A stretch of DNA of 25,200 bases from DATMRF01 sp035566435 (GTDB lineage: Bacteria > Verrucomicrobiota > Verrucomicrobiia > Limisphaerales > UBA8199), in the NCBI GenBank assembly GCA_035566435.1, contig DATMRF010000112.1, forward strand, positions 1-25,200, in the 5' to 3' direction. A model generated the notes under the pieces. The model saw only the letters and a list, made by a program, of their open reading frames with translations, was not told the DNA's origin and made no database searches. The position numbers and the translations under genes are program-made. Of this stretch, positions 16,403 to 24,661 are shown piece by piece. Numbering within the stretch: position 1 is the first letter of the stretch; each line of letters starts with the position of its first letter.

Positions 16403-17332
16403 GTGGTTTCGGAAAAATACGACAAACTCCGCGCCCTCTTGCGCTCCTACGGTTCCTGTCTCGTCGCCTATTCGGGCGGCGTGGACTCCGTCTTTCTTGC
16501 GCGGGTCGCCCACGACGTCCTGGGCGAAAAGTCCCTTGCGGCCATTGCCGATTCGCCCAGTCTGCCCCGGCGCGAATTCGACGAAGCCCTGGCGCTGGGC
16601 GAGCAATTCCAGTTCCCCGTCCGCGTCGTCCGCACCCGCGAATTTGAGAACGCCAGTTACCTGGCCAATCCCAACAACCGTTGCTATTTCTGCAAACACG
16701 AGCTTTTCACCGAACTCGCGCCCCTTGCGAAGGCCGAAAGCTTCGCTGTTATCGCCTATGGCGAAAACGCCAGCGACACCGGAGACTACCGCCCCGGCGC
16801 CCAGGCCGCCGCTGAATTCCAGGTCCGCGCCCCGTTGAAAGAAGCCGGCCTCACCAAAACCGAAATCCGCGAACTCTCCACCCAGCTCGGTTTGCCGACC
16901 GCCGACAAACCGCAAATGGCCTGCCTTAGTTCCCGTGTGCCCTATGGCGAGGCCGTCACCCCGCACAAACTCAGCATGATCGAGCAGGCCGAAAACATCC
17001 TTCGCGACCTCGGTTTCCACGACGTCCGCGTCCGCCACCATGAATTAGGTGCAGGTTCCAGGTTGCAGGTTGCAGGTTCACCCACCGCGAGCGATGAGGG
17101 CAAACCTCCAACTATCAACCATCAACCATCAACTACTTTCCATCTAGCCCGCATCGAAGTCGGCCCCGCCGAAATGCGCAAGTTCCTCGAGAATGGCGCC
17201 TCTTCAAAAGTGGCTGAAGCCTTGAAGAAAATCGGCTACGCCCACGTTACCCTCGATCTTCAAGGTTACCGCCGCGGCAGCACCAACGAGGCTCTCAAGT
17301 CCCCGGCTTCTCAAGGCACAGCAAATCCCTGA
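16403..17332 (+). CDS. larE: LarE-type ATP-dependent sulfur transferase with an internal repeat insertion
   Basis: This 309-residue PP-loop protein has SGGVDS at 24-29. LarE adenylates and thiolates the nicotinic-acid-derived precursor of the nickel-pincer cofactor of lactate racemase. Three Cys stand out: C94 and C97 in NRCYFCK, and C174 in QMACLSSRVPYG, the position of the sulfur-donating Cys in Lactobacillus LarE. Three-Cys LarEs of the Thermotoga type use a [4Fe-4S] cluster instead. The C-terminal domain begins VRVRHH (about 208-213), but about 32 residues (ELGAGSRLQVAGSPTASDEG and onward) separate it from HLARIEVGPAEM, where most relatives go straight from RHHG to LARIE. That insertion is encoded by a heptamer repeat. 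No larA, larB or larC is in the window. The start GTG 16403 is the first plausible one; the frame remains open through the insertion. Confidence 0.9.
   Translation: MVSEKYDKLRALLRSYGSCLVAYSGGVDSVFLARVAHDVLGEKSLAAIADSPSLPRREFDEALALGEQFQFPVRVVRTREFENASYLANPNNRCYFCKHELFTELAPLAKAESFAVIAYGENASDTGDYRPGAQAAAEFQVRAPLKEAGLTKTEIRELSTQLGLPTADKPQMACLSSRVPYGEAVTPHKLSMIEQAENILRDLGFHDVRVRHHELGAGSRLQVAGSPTASDEGKPPTINHQPSTTFHLARIEVGPAEMRKFLENGASSKVAEALKKIGYAHVTLDLQGYRRGSTNEALKSPASQGTANP
17042..17140. repeat. palindromic heptamer element inside larE, in frame
   Basis: Left units gcaggttccaggttgcaggt (17051 onward; seven-base period) face right units ctatcaaccatcaaccatca (about 17111 onward; same period, inverse orientation). 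Between them lies ccaccgcgagcgatgagg. The core ccgcgagcg and the overall order match the intergenic element at 14424-14490. The length is a multiple of three in effect, because the larE frame continues on both sides. Confidence 0.75.
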
Positions 17333-17369
17333 TTACTGATTACTGATTACTGATCACCGGTCACTGATC
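17331..17369. repeat. TTACTGA heptamer array after larE
   Basis: gattactgattactgattac repeats TTACTGA three times, followed by gatcaccggtcactgatc, which is itself a partial inverted repeat. It starts at the larE stop codon and fills most of the 50-base gap to the next gene. Confidence 0.7.
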
Positions 17370-17382
17370 TTGGCCCGTTTCC

Positions 17383-18144
17383 ATGTCGCCAAATAACCCG
17401 TCATCCCCGGTGCCGCCCTCGCTCCCCTCCGCCCCGCCTCCGCCTGCGAAAAAGACCCGCTGGCTGCTCTACGGGTGCGGGACTCTCGTCGCCCTGCTCT
17501 TGCTGATGGTCGCTACGGTTCTCATCACGCTTTGGTGGATCCAGCGCCCAATCAAGCCGGTGGTGTTATCGGCTAAAGAAAAGGCCGTGGTCGAAGAAAA
17601 ACTCCGGCATGTCGGCGGCGGAAATACTCCCGGTCCCGCTCCCGCACGCTCTCCTGTCCCCAACCGCGCCGCTGAAGCCGCCGAGTCGCCGCGTGACGTT
17701 GCTCCTCCCTTGATCGCCAACCAGGAACTGGACCGGCCCTACACTCCCGGCTCGAAGGTGTTCAAATTGACTGAACGGGAAATCAATGGCTTGCTCAACG
17801 CCAACACCGACTTGGGAAAATCCGTGCGGTTGGAATTCGCGCAGGACGCAGTCAACGCCTACCTGGCTGTGCCTATCCCGGAGGACTTCCCCATCGGCGG
17901 CGGGAAAATGTTCCGCGCCCGCGGCCGCTTTCGCATATCGCTGGGCAATGGCGGAACACCCTATGCCATCCTGGACGATGTCACCGTGTTCGGGTTGAGC
18001 CTGCCGAAAGCCTGGCTGGGTGGACTCAAAGGCGAGAACCTGCTTCGCGATGCCATGGGACGAGACAAAGAGACTCCGGTGTTGCGGGGAATAAAAAGCC
18101 TGCATGTCGAACCCGGCGCTCTGGTCCTCGAAGTCGAGGACTGA
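17383..18144 (+). CDS. single-pass membrane protein of unknown function
   Basis: The 253-residue protein starts with a Pro/Ser-rich cytoplasmic leader (MSPNNPSSPVPPSLPSAPPP) and Lys-Lys-Thr-Arg. One membrane helix follows (about 27-53, WLLYGCGTLVALLLLMVATV and onward). A Pro/Ala linker (about 80-110) leads to a folded external domain. That domain begins VFKLTEREINGLLNANTDLG, continues VRLEFAQDAVNAYLAVPIPE, and ends in GLKGENLLRD and GALVLEVED. The alternation of strands resembles a lipid- or ligand-binding beta domain, but I do not recognise the family. It lies between larE and the MOSC gene on the same strand, 16 bases before the MOSC GTG; no functional link is visible. ATG 17383 is the first start of the frame. 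Confidence 0.82.
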   Translation: MSPNNPSSPVPPSLPSAPPPPAKKTRWLLYGCGTLVALLLLMVATVLITLWWIQRPIKPVVLSAKEKAVVEEKLRHVGGGNTPGPAPARSPVPNRAAEAAESPRDVAPPLIANQELDRPYTPGSKVFKLTEREINGLLNANTDLGKSVRLEFAQDAVNAYLAVPIPEDFPIGGGKMFRARGRFRISLGNGGTPYAILDDVTVFGLSLPKAWLGGLKGENLLRDAMGRDKETPVLRGIKSLHVEPGALVLEVED

Positions 18145-18160
18145 CCCGGCCAAACGGGTT

Positions 18161-18952
18161 GTGACAACGATTGGAACTGTCGAAAGTTTATGGCGTTACC
18201 CGGTCAAAAGTATGAGCGGCGAGGCGATGCCCGAAGTGTTTATGGGCTTTTCGGGCGTTTATGGCGACCGATGCTTCGCCTTCAAGAATTCAGCCTCACG
18301 CAAAGGATTTCCTTATCTGAGCGCAACGGTACAGCACCAAATGCTGCGGTATCGTCCGCAGTTTCGTTACGCCGAAAGAGCGGCCAAACCGCCGAATTTG
18401 AGCGAAGCGATGAACATCGCGCCCGGCGTCACGCCGGCGAACGGCGAACCTAACGACCTGGTCTTGGATGTTGTTACGCCGTCAGGCGCGGTTGTCGCTG
18501 TTGATGACCCGGCGCTGATAGAAATGCTCGGTGCAGGATTGCGCGGTGAAAATCACCTCACTCTCGTGCGTTCAGACCGCGCGTTGACCGACTGTCGCCC
18601 GGTTTCGTTGATTAGCCTGCAAACCGTCCGACAGGTCGAAGCGGAGTTGGGCATTAAGATTGATAAACGACGCTTTCGGGCAAACATCTATCTTAATCTC
18701 GTATCGGATAAAGGCTTTGCCGAGGATGAGCTGGTCGGTCGCAAACTGCGTATCGGCTCGGGCGCGGTGATTATGGTTCTGGAACGCGACCCGCGCTGTA
18801 AGATGATTTCGCTCGACCCTGACACAGGTGAACACACCCCGGAAGTTTTACGCAAAGTCGCCCAGGCGCACGCCGCGTTTACCGGTGTTTATTGCGCCGT
18901 TTTGGTCGAAGGAATATTGACCAAAAGCGATTCAATCGAACTGTTGGACTAA
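18161..18952 (+). CDS. MOSC-domain protein (molybdenum cofactor/sulfur carrier type)
   Basis: From GTG 18161 the product is 263 residues and starts as the family does: TIGTVESLWRYPVKSMSGE. The MOSC_N beta-barrel (GFSGVYGDRCFAF, 29-41) is followed by the MOSC core (about 140-260). The core holds the conserved Cys213 in ERDPRCKMISLDPDTGE, expected to carry sulfur or bind the molybdenum cofactor. Members act in moco-dependent reductases or sulfur transfer; the substrate here is unknown. An ATG at 18104 in the same frame overlaps the previous gene and adds non-conserved residues, so I prefer the GTG. Third positions are visibly poorer in C than in the neighbours, so recent transfer is possible. 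No moaA-moeA genes are near. Confidence 0.88.
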   Translation: MTTIGTVESLWRYPVKSMSGEAMPEVFMGFSGVYGDRCFAFKNSASRKGFPYLSATVQHQMLRYRPQFRYAERAAKPPNLSEAMNIAPGVTPANGEPNDLVLDVVTPSGAVVAVDDPALIEMLGAGLRGENHLTLVRSDRALTDCRPVSLISLQTVRQVEAELGIKIDKRRFRANIYLNLVSDKGFAEDELVGRKLRIGSGAVIMVLERDPRCKMISLDPDTGEHTPEVLRKVAQAHAAFTGVYCAVLVEGILTKSDSIELLD

Positions 18953-18998
18953 AACCGCGCCGCGGCATCTTGCACGCTGCCGCCTTCGGACAAACTAT

Positions 18999-19025
18999 TT
19001 GGATTTTAGGCCGGAGTATTATGAT
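18999..19025 (+). promoter_or_regulatory. weak promoter candidate before the DUF1501 gene
   Basis: TTGGAT (18999-19004) and TATGAT (19020-19025) are 15 bases apart. The -10 is good, but the -35 and spacing are suboptimal. This A/T-richer tract is the only promoter-like sequence in the 106-base spacer. Confidence 0.25.
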
Positions 19026-19058
19026 GTATACTGCTCTGATTCGAATTTCGTTATCTCT

Positions 19059-20522
19059 ATGAGCGCGTTCAATCACCGGCCTCGGCTCGAAGACAGGTTC
19101 CTGACGCGACGCGATTTCCTCCGGCGCTCGGGGATCGGATTCGGAATGTTGGGTCTGGCGAACTTGCTCGGCTCCCAGGTCCTTGAAGCCGCGCCCGCAG
19201 TTGATGGCGTGAGCAGCAACTCGCCACTGGCGCCCCGCGCGCCCCATTTTCCCGCGCGGGCCAAACGCGTCATCCATATCTTCGCCAACGGCGGGCCGTC
19301 ACACGTCGATACTTTCGATCCCAAGCCGGCCCTCGAACGGCTCCACGGCAAACCGTTGCCGATGGATAACCTGCCAACGGAGCGCCGCACCGGCGCCGCC
19401 TTTCAATCCCCTTTCAAGTTTAAGAAATACGGCCAAAGCGGAATCGAAGTGAGCGAATTGTTCGAACATGTCGCCCAGCACATCGACGACATCGCCGTCA
19501 TTCGCTCGGTGCACGCTGATGTTCCGAACCACGAGCCATCCCTCCTGCTGATGAATTGTGGCGAGGCACGTTTGCCCCGGCCGAGCATGGGGTCATGGAT
19601 CACCTACGGTCTCGGCTCGGTGAACCAGAACCTTCCAGGTTTCATCACCATGTGTCCAGGCGGGTATCCCATCCAGGAGTCTCAGAATTGGCAGAGCGCC
19701 TTCCTGCCGGGGATTTACCAGGGTACTTACATCAATACTCAGCACCAGGAAATCGAGAAGCTGATCGAACACATCAAGAACAAAGCCATCTCCACCGTCG
19801 AACAGCGGCAACAGCTTGACCTGCTTCAGCAACTGAACGAACAGCATGCTCGCCAGCGCGCCCAGAACCCTGAATTTGAAGCGCGCGTTCAATCCTTCGA
19901 ATTGGCTTACCGCATGCAGATGGACGCGACCGATGCCTTCGATATCACCAAAGAGCCTGAAGCCATTCGCGCGCTCTACGGTCCCGGCACCCAGGCCCGC
20001 CAGCTCCTCATCGCCCGTCGCTTGCTCGAACGCGGGGTTCGCTTCGTCCAGGTCTGGCACGGCGAGGGACAACCCTGGGATAACCACGATGACCTCGAAG
20101 ACAATCACCGGAAGCTTGCGCGCGAATGCGATCAGCCCATCGGCGCGCTGTTGGCCGACCTGAAACAGCGAGGAATGCTGGATGATACCCTGGTCATCTG
20201 GGGCGGAGAATTCGGGCGTACCCCAACCGTCGAGCTCCCCACACCCGGCGCCAACGCGGGAAAGATCAACGGGCGCGACCACAATCATTATGGCTTCAGC
20301 ATGTGGCTGGCCGGCGGCGGCGTGCGCGGGGGCTATGTCCATGGTGCCACCGACGAATTCGGCTTCAAAGCCGTCGAGAACCCGGTCCACATCCACGACC
20401 TGCATGCCACGGTGTTGCGGCTCCTGGGTTTCGATCACACCAAATTGACCTTCCGCCACGCCGGCCGGGACTTCCGTCTCACCGACGTTTATGGAAACGT
20501 TGTTAACGAGCTAATCGCGTGA
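19059..20522 (+). CDS. DUF1501 protein with Tat signal
   Basis: From ATG 19059 the product is 487 residues. A Tat signal, TRRDFLRRSGIGFGMLGLAN (16-35), is followed by a short secretion segment ending near LEAAPA. The mature sulfatase-like (alkaline phosphatase fold) domain has KRVIHIFANGGPSHVDTFDP, PSLLLMNCGEAR, RFVQVWHGEGQPWDNHDD, DTLVIWGGEFGRTPTVE and GRDHNHYGFSMWLAGGG. These are the standard DUF1501 landmarks. Several His/Asp in these motifs are likely metal ligands. DUF1501 genes in Planctomycetes and Verrucomicrobia are almost always paired with a PSD1 cytochrome gene, here directly downstream. The exact reaction is not established. The frame is open upstream to 18999, but that part has no Tat motif, so the ATG nearest TRRDF is preferred. 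Confidence 0.92.
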   Translation: MSAFNHRPRLEDRFLTRRDFLRRSGIGFGMLGLANLLGSQVLEAAPAVDGVSSNSPLAPRAPHFPARAKRVIHIFANGGPSHVDTFDPKPALERLHGKPLPMDNLPTERRTGAAFQSPFKFKKYGQSGIEVSELFEHVAQHIDDIAVIRSVHADVPNHEPSLLLMNCGEARLPRPSMGSWITYGLGSVNQNLPGFITMCPGGYPIQESQNWQSAFLPGIYQGTYINTQHQEIEKLIEHIKNKAISTVEQRQQLDLLQQLNEQHARQRAQNPEFEARVQSFELAYRMQMDATDAFDITKEPEAIRALYGPGTQARQLLIARRLLERGVRFVQVWHGEGQPWDNHDDLEDNHRKLARECDQPIGALLADLKQRGMLDDTLVIWGGEFGRTPTVELPTPGANAGKINGRDHNHYGFSMWLAGGGVRGGYVHGATDEFGFKAVENPVHIHDLHATVLRLLGFDHTKLTFRHAGRDFRLTDVYGNVVNELIA

Positions 20523-20533
20523 TGCAGAAGAGA

Positions 20534-20562
20534 ACCACAGATGGACACAGATGGACGCAGAT
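20534..20562. repeat. short tandem repeat after DUF1501
   Basis: accacagatggacacagatg and the following gacgcagatg form a roughly ten-base tandem (cacagatgga), 11 bases after the stop. It is the first part of a 264-base spacer made almost entirely of repeats. Confidence 0.6.
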
Positions 20563-20647
20563 GTGACGGAAGCGGAACCCGTTTCTGTAGGAGAGGTCGT
20601 CTCCCGCTCCTCGCCGGGATATTTCGTTCCCAGAGACAGGTCGCTCT

Positions 20648-20793
20648 CATTAACACCGGGCTTCAGCCCGGTGGGCAGCCGCCAGCGAGCCTTGAAACCG
20701 TGTCAACGGTTTCTCTCAGCGATCATCAAACCGTTGCAACGGTTCCTCGCACCGGTGAGCGCTCCCACACCAGGCTGAAGCCCGGTGTGAATG
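20648..20793. repeat. 146-bp nested palindromic element
   Basis: The outer arms 20648-20673 and 20768-20793 are inverted repeats matching at 24 of 26 positions. Each arm is itself palindromic (ccgggcttcagcccgg on the left). Inside are gaaaccgtgtcaacggtttc (20694-20713, 8-bp stem) and the perfect palindrome aaccgttgcaacggtt (20729-20744). The element thus has at least four hairpins. Its right end contains GTG 20787, the best start for the next gene. The layout is typical of a dispersed non-autonomous element; only one copy is visible in this window. Confidence 0.85.
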
Positions 20794-23615
20794 GGAGGCA
20801 CGGCATAGGGCATGAAATATGCCGGCTCGCCGTTGCCCTCCTCCCCGCATTCACCAGCCTCACTTCACCAGCCGCGTCGCCTCAATCGGCAGGGGACAAC
20901 GTTGATCTGTTCGAGAACAAGATCCGCCCGCTTTTTGCCGATCACTGCTACACCTGCCACAGCGAAAAGGCGGAGAAAGTTAAGGGCGGCCTTCGGCTCG
21001 ACACTCCGGAAACGGTGTCGAAAGGCGGAAGTTCCGGGCCGGTCATCGTGCCTGGGAACCCCGACGCGAGTCTCCTGATCAAGGCCGTGCGGTATCTCGA
21101 CCCGGATCTGCAGATGCCCCCGAAAGATAAAAAACTCACCCATGACCAGGTGGCCATCCTCGAGGCCTGGGTTAAAATCGGCGCCCCCATGCCCCATTCT
21201 GCCGGCGCCTCTTCCTTGTTGGTCGGCGTGGCTGAGGCTCGCGCACGCCATTGGGCCTTTCAACCCATCCACAAACCCTCCCTGCCGGCCGTTAAACACC
21301 CAGCCTGGGTAGAAACGCCGCTGGATGATTTCGTGCTGGCCGAGCTCGAGAAAAAGCACCTTAAACCCGCTCCCCCAGCCAACCGCCAGACACTGATTCG
21401 CCGCGTGACTTACGATCTGACCGGTCTGCCTCCCACTTACGCTGAAGTAGAAGCCTTCCTCAAGGACAAGCGACCCGACGCCTATTCGCGGCTCGTGGAT
21501 CGGCTGCTCGCTTCGCCCCACTACGGTGAGCGCTGGGGACGGTATTGGCTGGACGTCGCTCGATATGCGGATACCAAAGGCTATTTGGCCGGCGGCGAGC
21601 AACGCCGCTTCGCCTTCTCCTACACGTATCGCGATTACGTCATCCGCGCCTTCAACGAGGACAAGCCCTACGACCAGTTCCTCGTCGAACAAATCGCCGC
21701 TGACCGATTGCCCCTCGCCGAAGACAAGCAGGTCCTGGCGGCCCTGGGCTTCCTTACGCTCGGCCGGCGTTTCCTGAACGACCAGAATGACATCATCGAT
21801 GATCGGATTGACGTCGTCACCCGCGGAACGCTCGGGCTTACGGTTGGCTGCGCGCGCTGCCACGATCACAAATTCGATCCCATTCCTTCCAGGGATTATT
21901 ACGCGCTGCACGGGGTATTCGCCAGCAGCGAAGAGCCCGGCGAACTGCCGCTGCTTGGCGCGTTGCCCGAATCGGCGGACTACCAGGATTACCTCAAGCA
22001 GAAAGCCAAAATCGAGGCTGAGCTCGCCGAGTTCAGGGACAAGGAAACGGCGAAATTTATCGGCGAGTTGCGCCAGCAGGTGGGCGATTACTTGCTCGGC
22101 GCTCACGATGCCGCCGGCATCGAGGCCGCGAAGTTCGAAACTTTCGCCGGCGAGCACAAGCTTAACCCCAAGGTGCTCCGCCGCTGGATGACCGATCTGG
22201 ATTCCCGGGTCAAAAAGCCCGGCCCGATTTTCGGCCCTTGGTTCGAACTGGCCAAATTCCCCGAGGCAGGCTTTTCCACCAACGCGTCGGCGTTCTTGGC
22301 CGGCATTTCCGGTGATCCCAACCTCGCAAACCCCGTTTTGGCCAAGGCATTTTCCGCGCACTCCCCTGATTCCTTGAAAGCGGCCGCGGAGGTTTACACC
22401 AAACTTTTCCAGGAGACCGATTCAGAGTGGAAGGCCGCGCTTGCCAGCGCCGCAAAAGAAAAGCGAGCGGCGCCAGCCGCCCTGGCCAACCCGGATAGTG
22501 AAGCGGTGCGCCAGGTGCTTTACGCCGAAGGCGCGCCGGGCAACCTCACAAGATCTTTGGCGGAAGAGATCCAGGAACGCCGGCTCGGCGAAGGCGGCGC
22601 TCCTTTCCGCAACCGGATCGAAGCTTTGAGCTGGACCCATCCCGGCGCGCCACCACGCGCCATGGCGCTGGTTGACCGCGCCCACCCCGCCAACTCCCAC
22701 GTTCTCAAGCGCGGCAGTCCCGCCAACCCGGGTGAAGAAGTGCCTCGCCGCTTCCTCGAAATCCTCAGCGGCCCCGACCGCCTCCCGTTTACCAACGGCA
22801 GTGGGCGATTGGAACTCGCTCGCGCCATTGCCAGTCCCGAAAACCCGCTCACCGCGCGTGTGTATGTTAATCGGGTATGGCTCCATCATTTTGGCGAAGG
22901 TTTCGTGCCAACACCGGGTGATTTCGGCGTCCGAACCGAGGCGCCGGTCCATCGCGCTTTGCTGGATTACCTCGCCGCCTCCTTCGTTGAAAACGGGTGG
23001 AGCACGAAATATCTCCACCGGCTTATCCTCCTGTCCGCAACCTACCGGCAAAGCAGCGATGCCTCACCTGCCACCGTGAAGGCCGATCCGGAAAACCGCC
23101 TCTTCTCCCGCTTTAACCGGCAGCGCCTCGATTTCGAGGCGCTGCGTGACACCTTGCTGGCCCTTACTGGCACCATCGATTTACGCCTCGGCGGTCTCCC
23201 GGTCGATATCGAAACCGAACCCTTTTCGACCCGCCGGACCGTTTACGCCTTGATCGAGCGTCAGAATCTGCCTGGGCTTTTCCGCACGTTCGACTTCGCC
23301 AATCCTGACACCAGCAGCCAGCGCCGGTTCCACACCACCGTGCCGCAGCAAGCTTTGTTCCTGATGAATAGTCCCTTTGTCCTCGAACGCGCTCGTGCTC
23401 TCGCACAACGCCCTGAGATCAAGTCCGCAGGTTCCCCGGACGCCAGCATCCGAGCCGTCTATCGAGCCTTGTTCCAGCGTCCACCCGCTCCCGATGAGGT
23501 CCGGCTCGGCGAGAAATTTCTTGCCGCTTCCTCTTCGAGCAGCCCTGACTCTTCTCCGCTCGAAAGATACGCGCAAGTGCTCCTGCTCTCGAACGAGTTG
23601 ATTTTTGTCGATTGA
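20787..23615 (+). CDS. PSD1-type cytochrome protein (PSCyt1-DUF1549-DUF1553)
   Basis: From GTG 20787 the product is 942 residues. A hydrophobic export segment, ICRLAVALLPAFTSLTSPAA (11-30), is followed by PSCyt1 with the heme motif CYTCH (54-58) and the likely axial Met110 in LQMPPKD. Then comes DUF1549 (about 155-365; RHWAFQPI, RRVTYDLTGLPPT, SPHYGERWGRYWLDVARYAD), which ends in a second heme-like motif CARCH (355-359, followed by DHKFDP). DUF1553 lies at about 680-920 (ARAIASPENPLTARVYVNRV, GFVPTPGDFGVRTEAP, LDYLAASFVENGW, then LHRLILLSATYRQSS). The middle part (about 390-670) is a variable helical region. It is probably a periplasmic electron-transfer or redox partner of the DUF1501 protein. 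The frame is open from 20541, but the earlier part is repeat-derived. ATG 20812 is in another frame. Confidence 0.92.
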   Translation: MNGRHGIGHEICRLAVALLPAFTSLTSPAASPQSAGDNVDLFENKIRPLFADHCYTCHSEKAEKVKGGLRLDTPETVSKGGSSGPVIVPGNPDASLLIKAVRYLDPDLQMPPKDKKLTHDQVAILEAWVKIGAPMPHSAGASSLLVGVAEARARHWAFQPIHKPSLPAVKHPAWVETPLDDFVLAELEKKHLKPAPPANRQTLIRRVTYDLTGLPPTYAEVEAFLKDKRPDAYSRLVDRLLASPHYGERWGRYWLDVARYADTKGYLAGGEQRRFAFSYTYRDYVIRAFNEDKPYDQFLVEQIAADRLPLAEDKQVLAALGFLTLGRRFLNDQNDIIDDRIDVVTRGTLGLTVGCARCHDHKFDPIPSRDYYALHGVFASSEEPGELPLLGALPESADYQDYLKQKAKIEAELAEFRDKETAKFIGELRQQVGDYLLGAHDAAGIEAAKFETFAGEHKLNPKVLRRWMTDLDSRVKKPGPIFGPWFELAKFPEAGFSTNASAFLAGISGDPNLANPVLAKAFSAHSPDSLKAAAEVYTKLFQETDSEWKAALASAAKEKRAAPAALANPDSEAVRQVLYAEGAPGNLTRSLAEEIQERRLGEGGAPFRNRIEALSWTHPGAPPRAMALVDRAHPANSHVLKRGSPANPGEEVPRRFLEILSGPDRLPFTNGSGRLELARAIASPENPLTARVYVNRVWLHHFGEGFVPTPGDFGVRTEAPVHRALLDYLAASFVENGWSTKYLHRLILLSATYRQSSDASPATVKADPENRLFSRFNRQRLDFEALRDTLLALTGTIDLRLGGLPVDIETEPFSTRRTVYALIERQNLPGLFRTFDFANPDTSSQRRFHTTVPQQALFLMNSPFVLERARALAQRPEIKSAGSPDASIRAVYRALFQRPPAPDEVRLGEKFLAASSSSSPDSSPLERYAQVLLLSNELIFVD

Positions 23616-23662
23616 GCGAACAGGGGTACTCAACCTTTTCAAACCGCAGACGTTGACCAATC

Positions 23663-24661
23663 ATGAAGCCCCACAACGCGATCGAACACGTGGTGATCAT
23701 CGTCAAAGAGAACCACACCTTTGACAATTACTTCGGCACGTTCCCTGGTGCGAATGGGGTTACTCTGCCGCCGGCCCAGGACCCGCCGCCGCATGACCAG
23801 CCCCACGATCACGCCGCCTGGCTCAATCGTGCTACCGGTGCCGTCCGTCTGCAGTACCAGGAAGCAAACATCCCCGCCTACTTTGCTTACGCCCGGCAAT
23901 TCACCTTGTGCGATAACTACTTTACCGAAGTGGCCAGCCAGTCCGAGCCTAACCACTTAATGTTGATCGCCGCCGATTCCCCTGTCATTGACAACACCAG
24001 CCCCCGCCGCCCGTTTCAGCCCAAGCCGCCTTTCGACCTGCCCTCGTTGCCGGCCAGCCTCGCCCGGGCCGGCCTGAGCTGGGGAAGTTACGGCGCCACC
24101 CATAACTATTTTAACGAGCTCGTCGCGCTTAAAGGCAGCCCCCACATCGTCCCCTCCACAACATTCGACACGGACATCGCTGCGGGCAAACTGCCAAGCG
24201 TTTCCTGGGTTTATGCGCCGGGCTCACCCGTTGAACTGAGCGAGCATCCCCCCGCGAGCGTCAAGCAGGGGATGCAATGGACCGTGGCTCGCGTCAACCA
24301 GGTGGCCAACAGCCGGTTCTGGGGCACGACCGCGATTTTCATCACTTGGGACGATTGGGGCGGTTGGTACGATCATGTCCAACCGCCGCTAAAGGACACT
24401 TGGCAAGGCGGCGGCCCCGCAACAGGTCCCGCCTACACCAACACGCAGTTCAGCTATGGTCCGCGTGTACCGTGTCTGGTGCTTAGTCCCTACGCCAAAA
24501 AAGGGATCTCGAAAGTCTTCCACTCGCACGTCAGCCTCGTCAAATTCTGTGAAACGACTTTTGGCCTTCCACCGCTGAATGCCAGAGACGCGGCGTCCGA
24601 TGACATGTCCGATTGCTTCGATTTCACGCAAACGCCTCTGCCGCCGCCCAAAGTCGTCTGA
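23663..24661 (+). CDS. phosphoesterase of the phospholipase C/acid phosphatase family
   Basis: The 332-residue protein starts IEHVVIIVKENHTFDNYFGT, then FPGANGVTLP, the family's N-terminal metal-binding motif (ENH.FD..FG..PG.NG). Later come YFTEVASQSEPNHLMLIAAD, SWGSYGATHNYF, FITWDDWGGWYDHV (metal-binding Asp/His) and GPRVPCLVLSPYAKKGISKV. These are the landmarks of PF04185 phosphoesterases, which hydrolyse phosphate mono- or diesters such as phospholipids. No signal peptide is visible although relatives are usually exported; the family motif begins at residue 8, so either a leader was lost or the protein is cytoplasmic. It lies 47 bases after the PSD1 gene. The C-terminus (TQTPLPPPKVV) is a short Pro-rich tail. 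Confidence 0.92.
   Translation: MKPHNAIEHVVIIVKENHTFDNYFGTFPGANGVTLPPAQDPPPHDQPHDHAAWLNRATGAVRLQYQEANIPAYFAYARQFTLCDNYFTEVASQSEPNHLMLIAADSPVIDNTSPRRPFQPKPPFDLPSLPASLARAGLSWGSYGATHNYFNELVALKGSPHIVPSTTFDTDIAAGKLPSVSWVYAPGSPVELSEHPPASVKQGMQWTVARVNQVANSRFWGTTAIFITWDDWGGWYDHVQPPLKDTWQGGGPATGPAYTNTQFSYGPRVPCLVLSPYAKKGISKVFHSHVSLVKFCETTFGLPPLNARDAASDDMSDCFDFTQTPLPPPKVV

Noticed and set aside
17331..17369. The TTACTGA array and other heptamer tracts as a CRISPR array
   Set aside because: The units are only 7 bases, contiguous and without spacers, and no cas genes are present.
20541..20786. N-terminal extension of the PSD1 protein
   Set aside because: It translates the tandem and nested palindromic repeats; no signal peptide appears until after 20787.
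20812..21078. ATG 20812 as the PSD1 start
   Set aside because: It is in another frame and gives an 88-residue Ser/Arg-rich product.
20865..22361. A 498-codon minus-strand frame opposite the PSD1 gene
   Set aside because: It lacks any domain and mirrors the DUF1549 region of the real gene.
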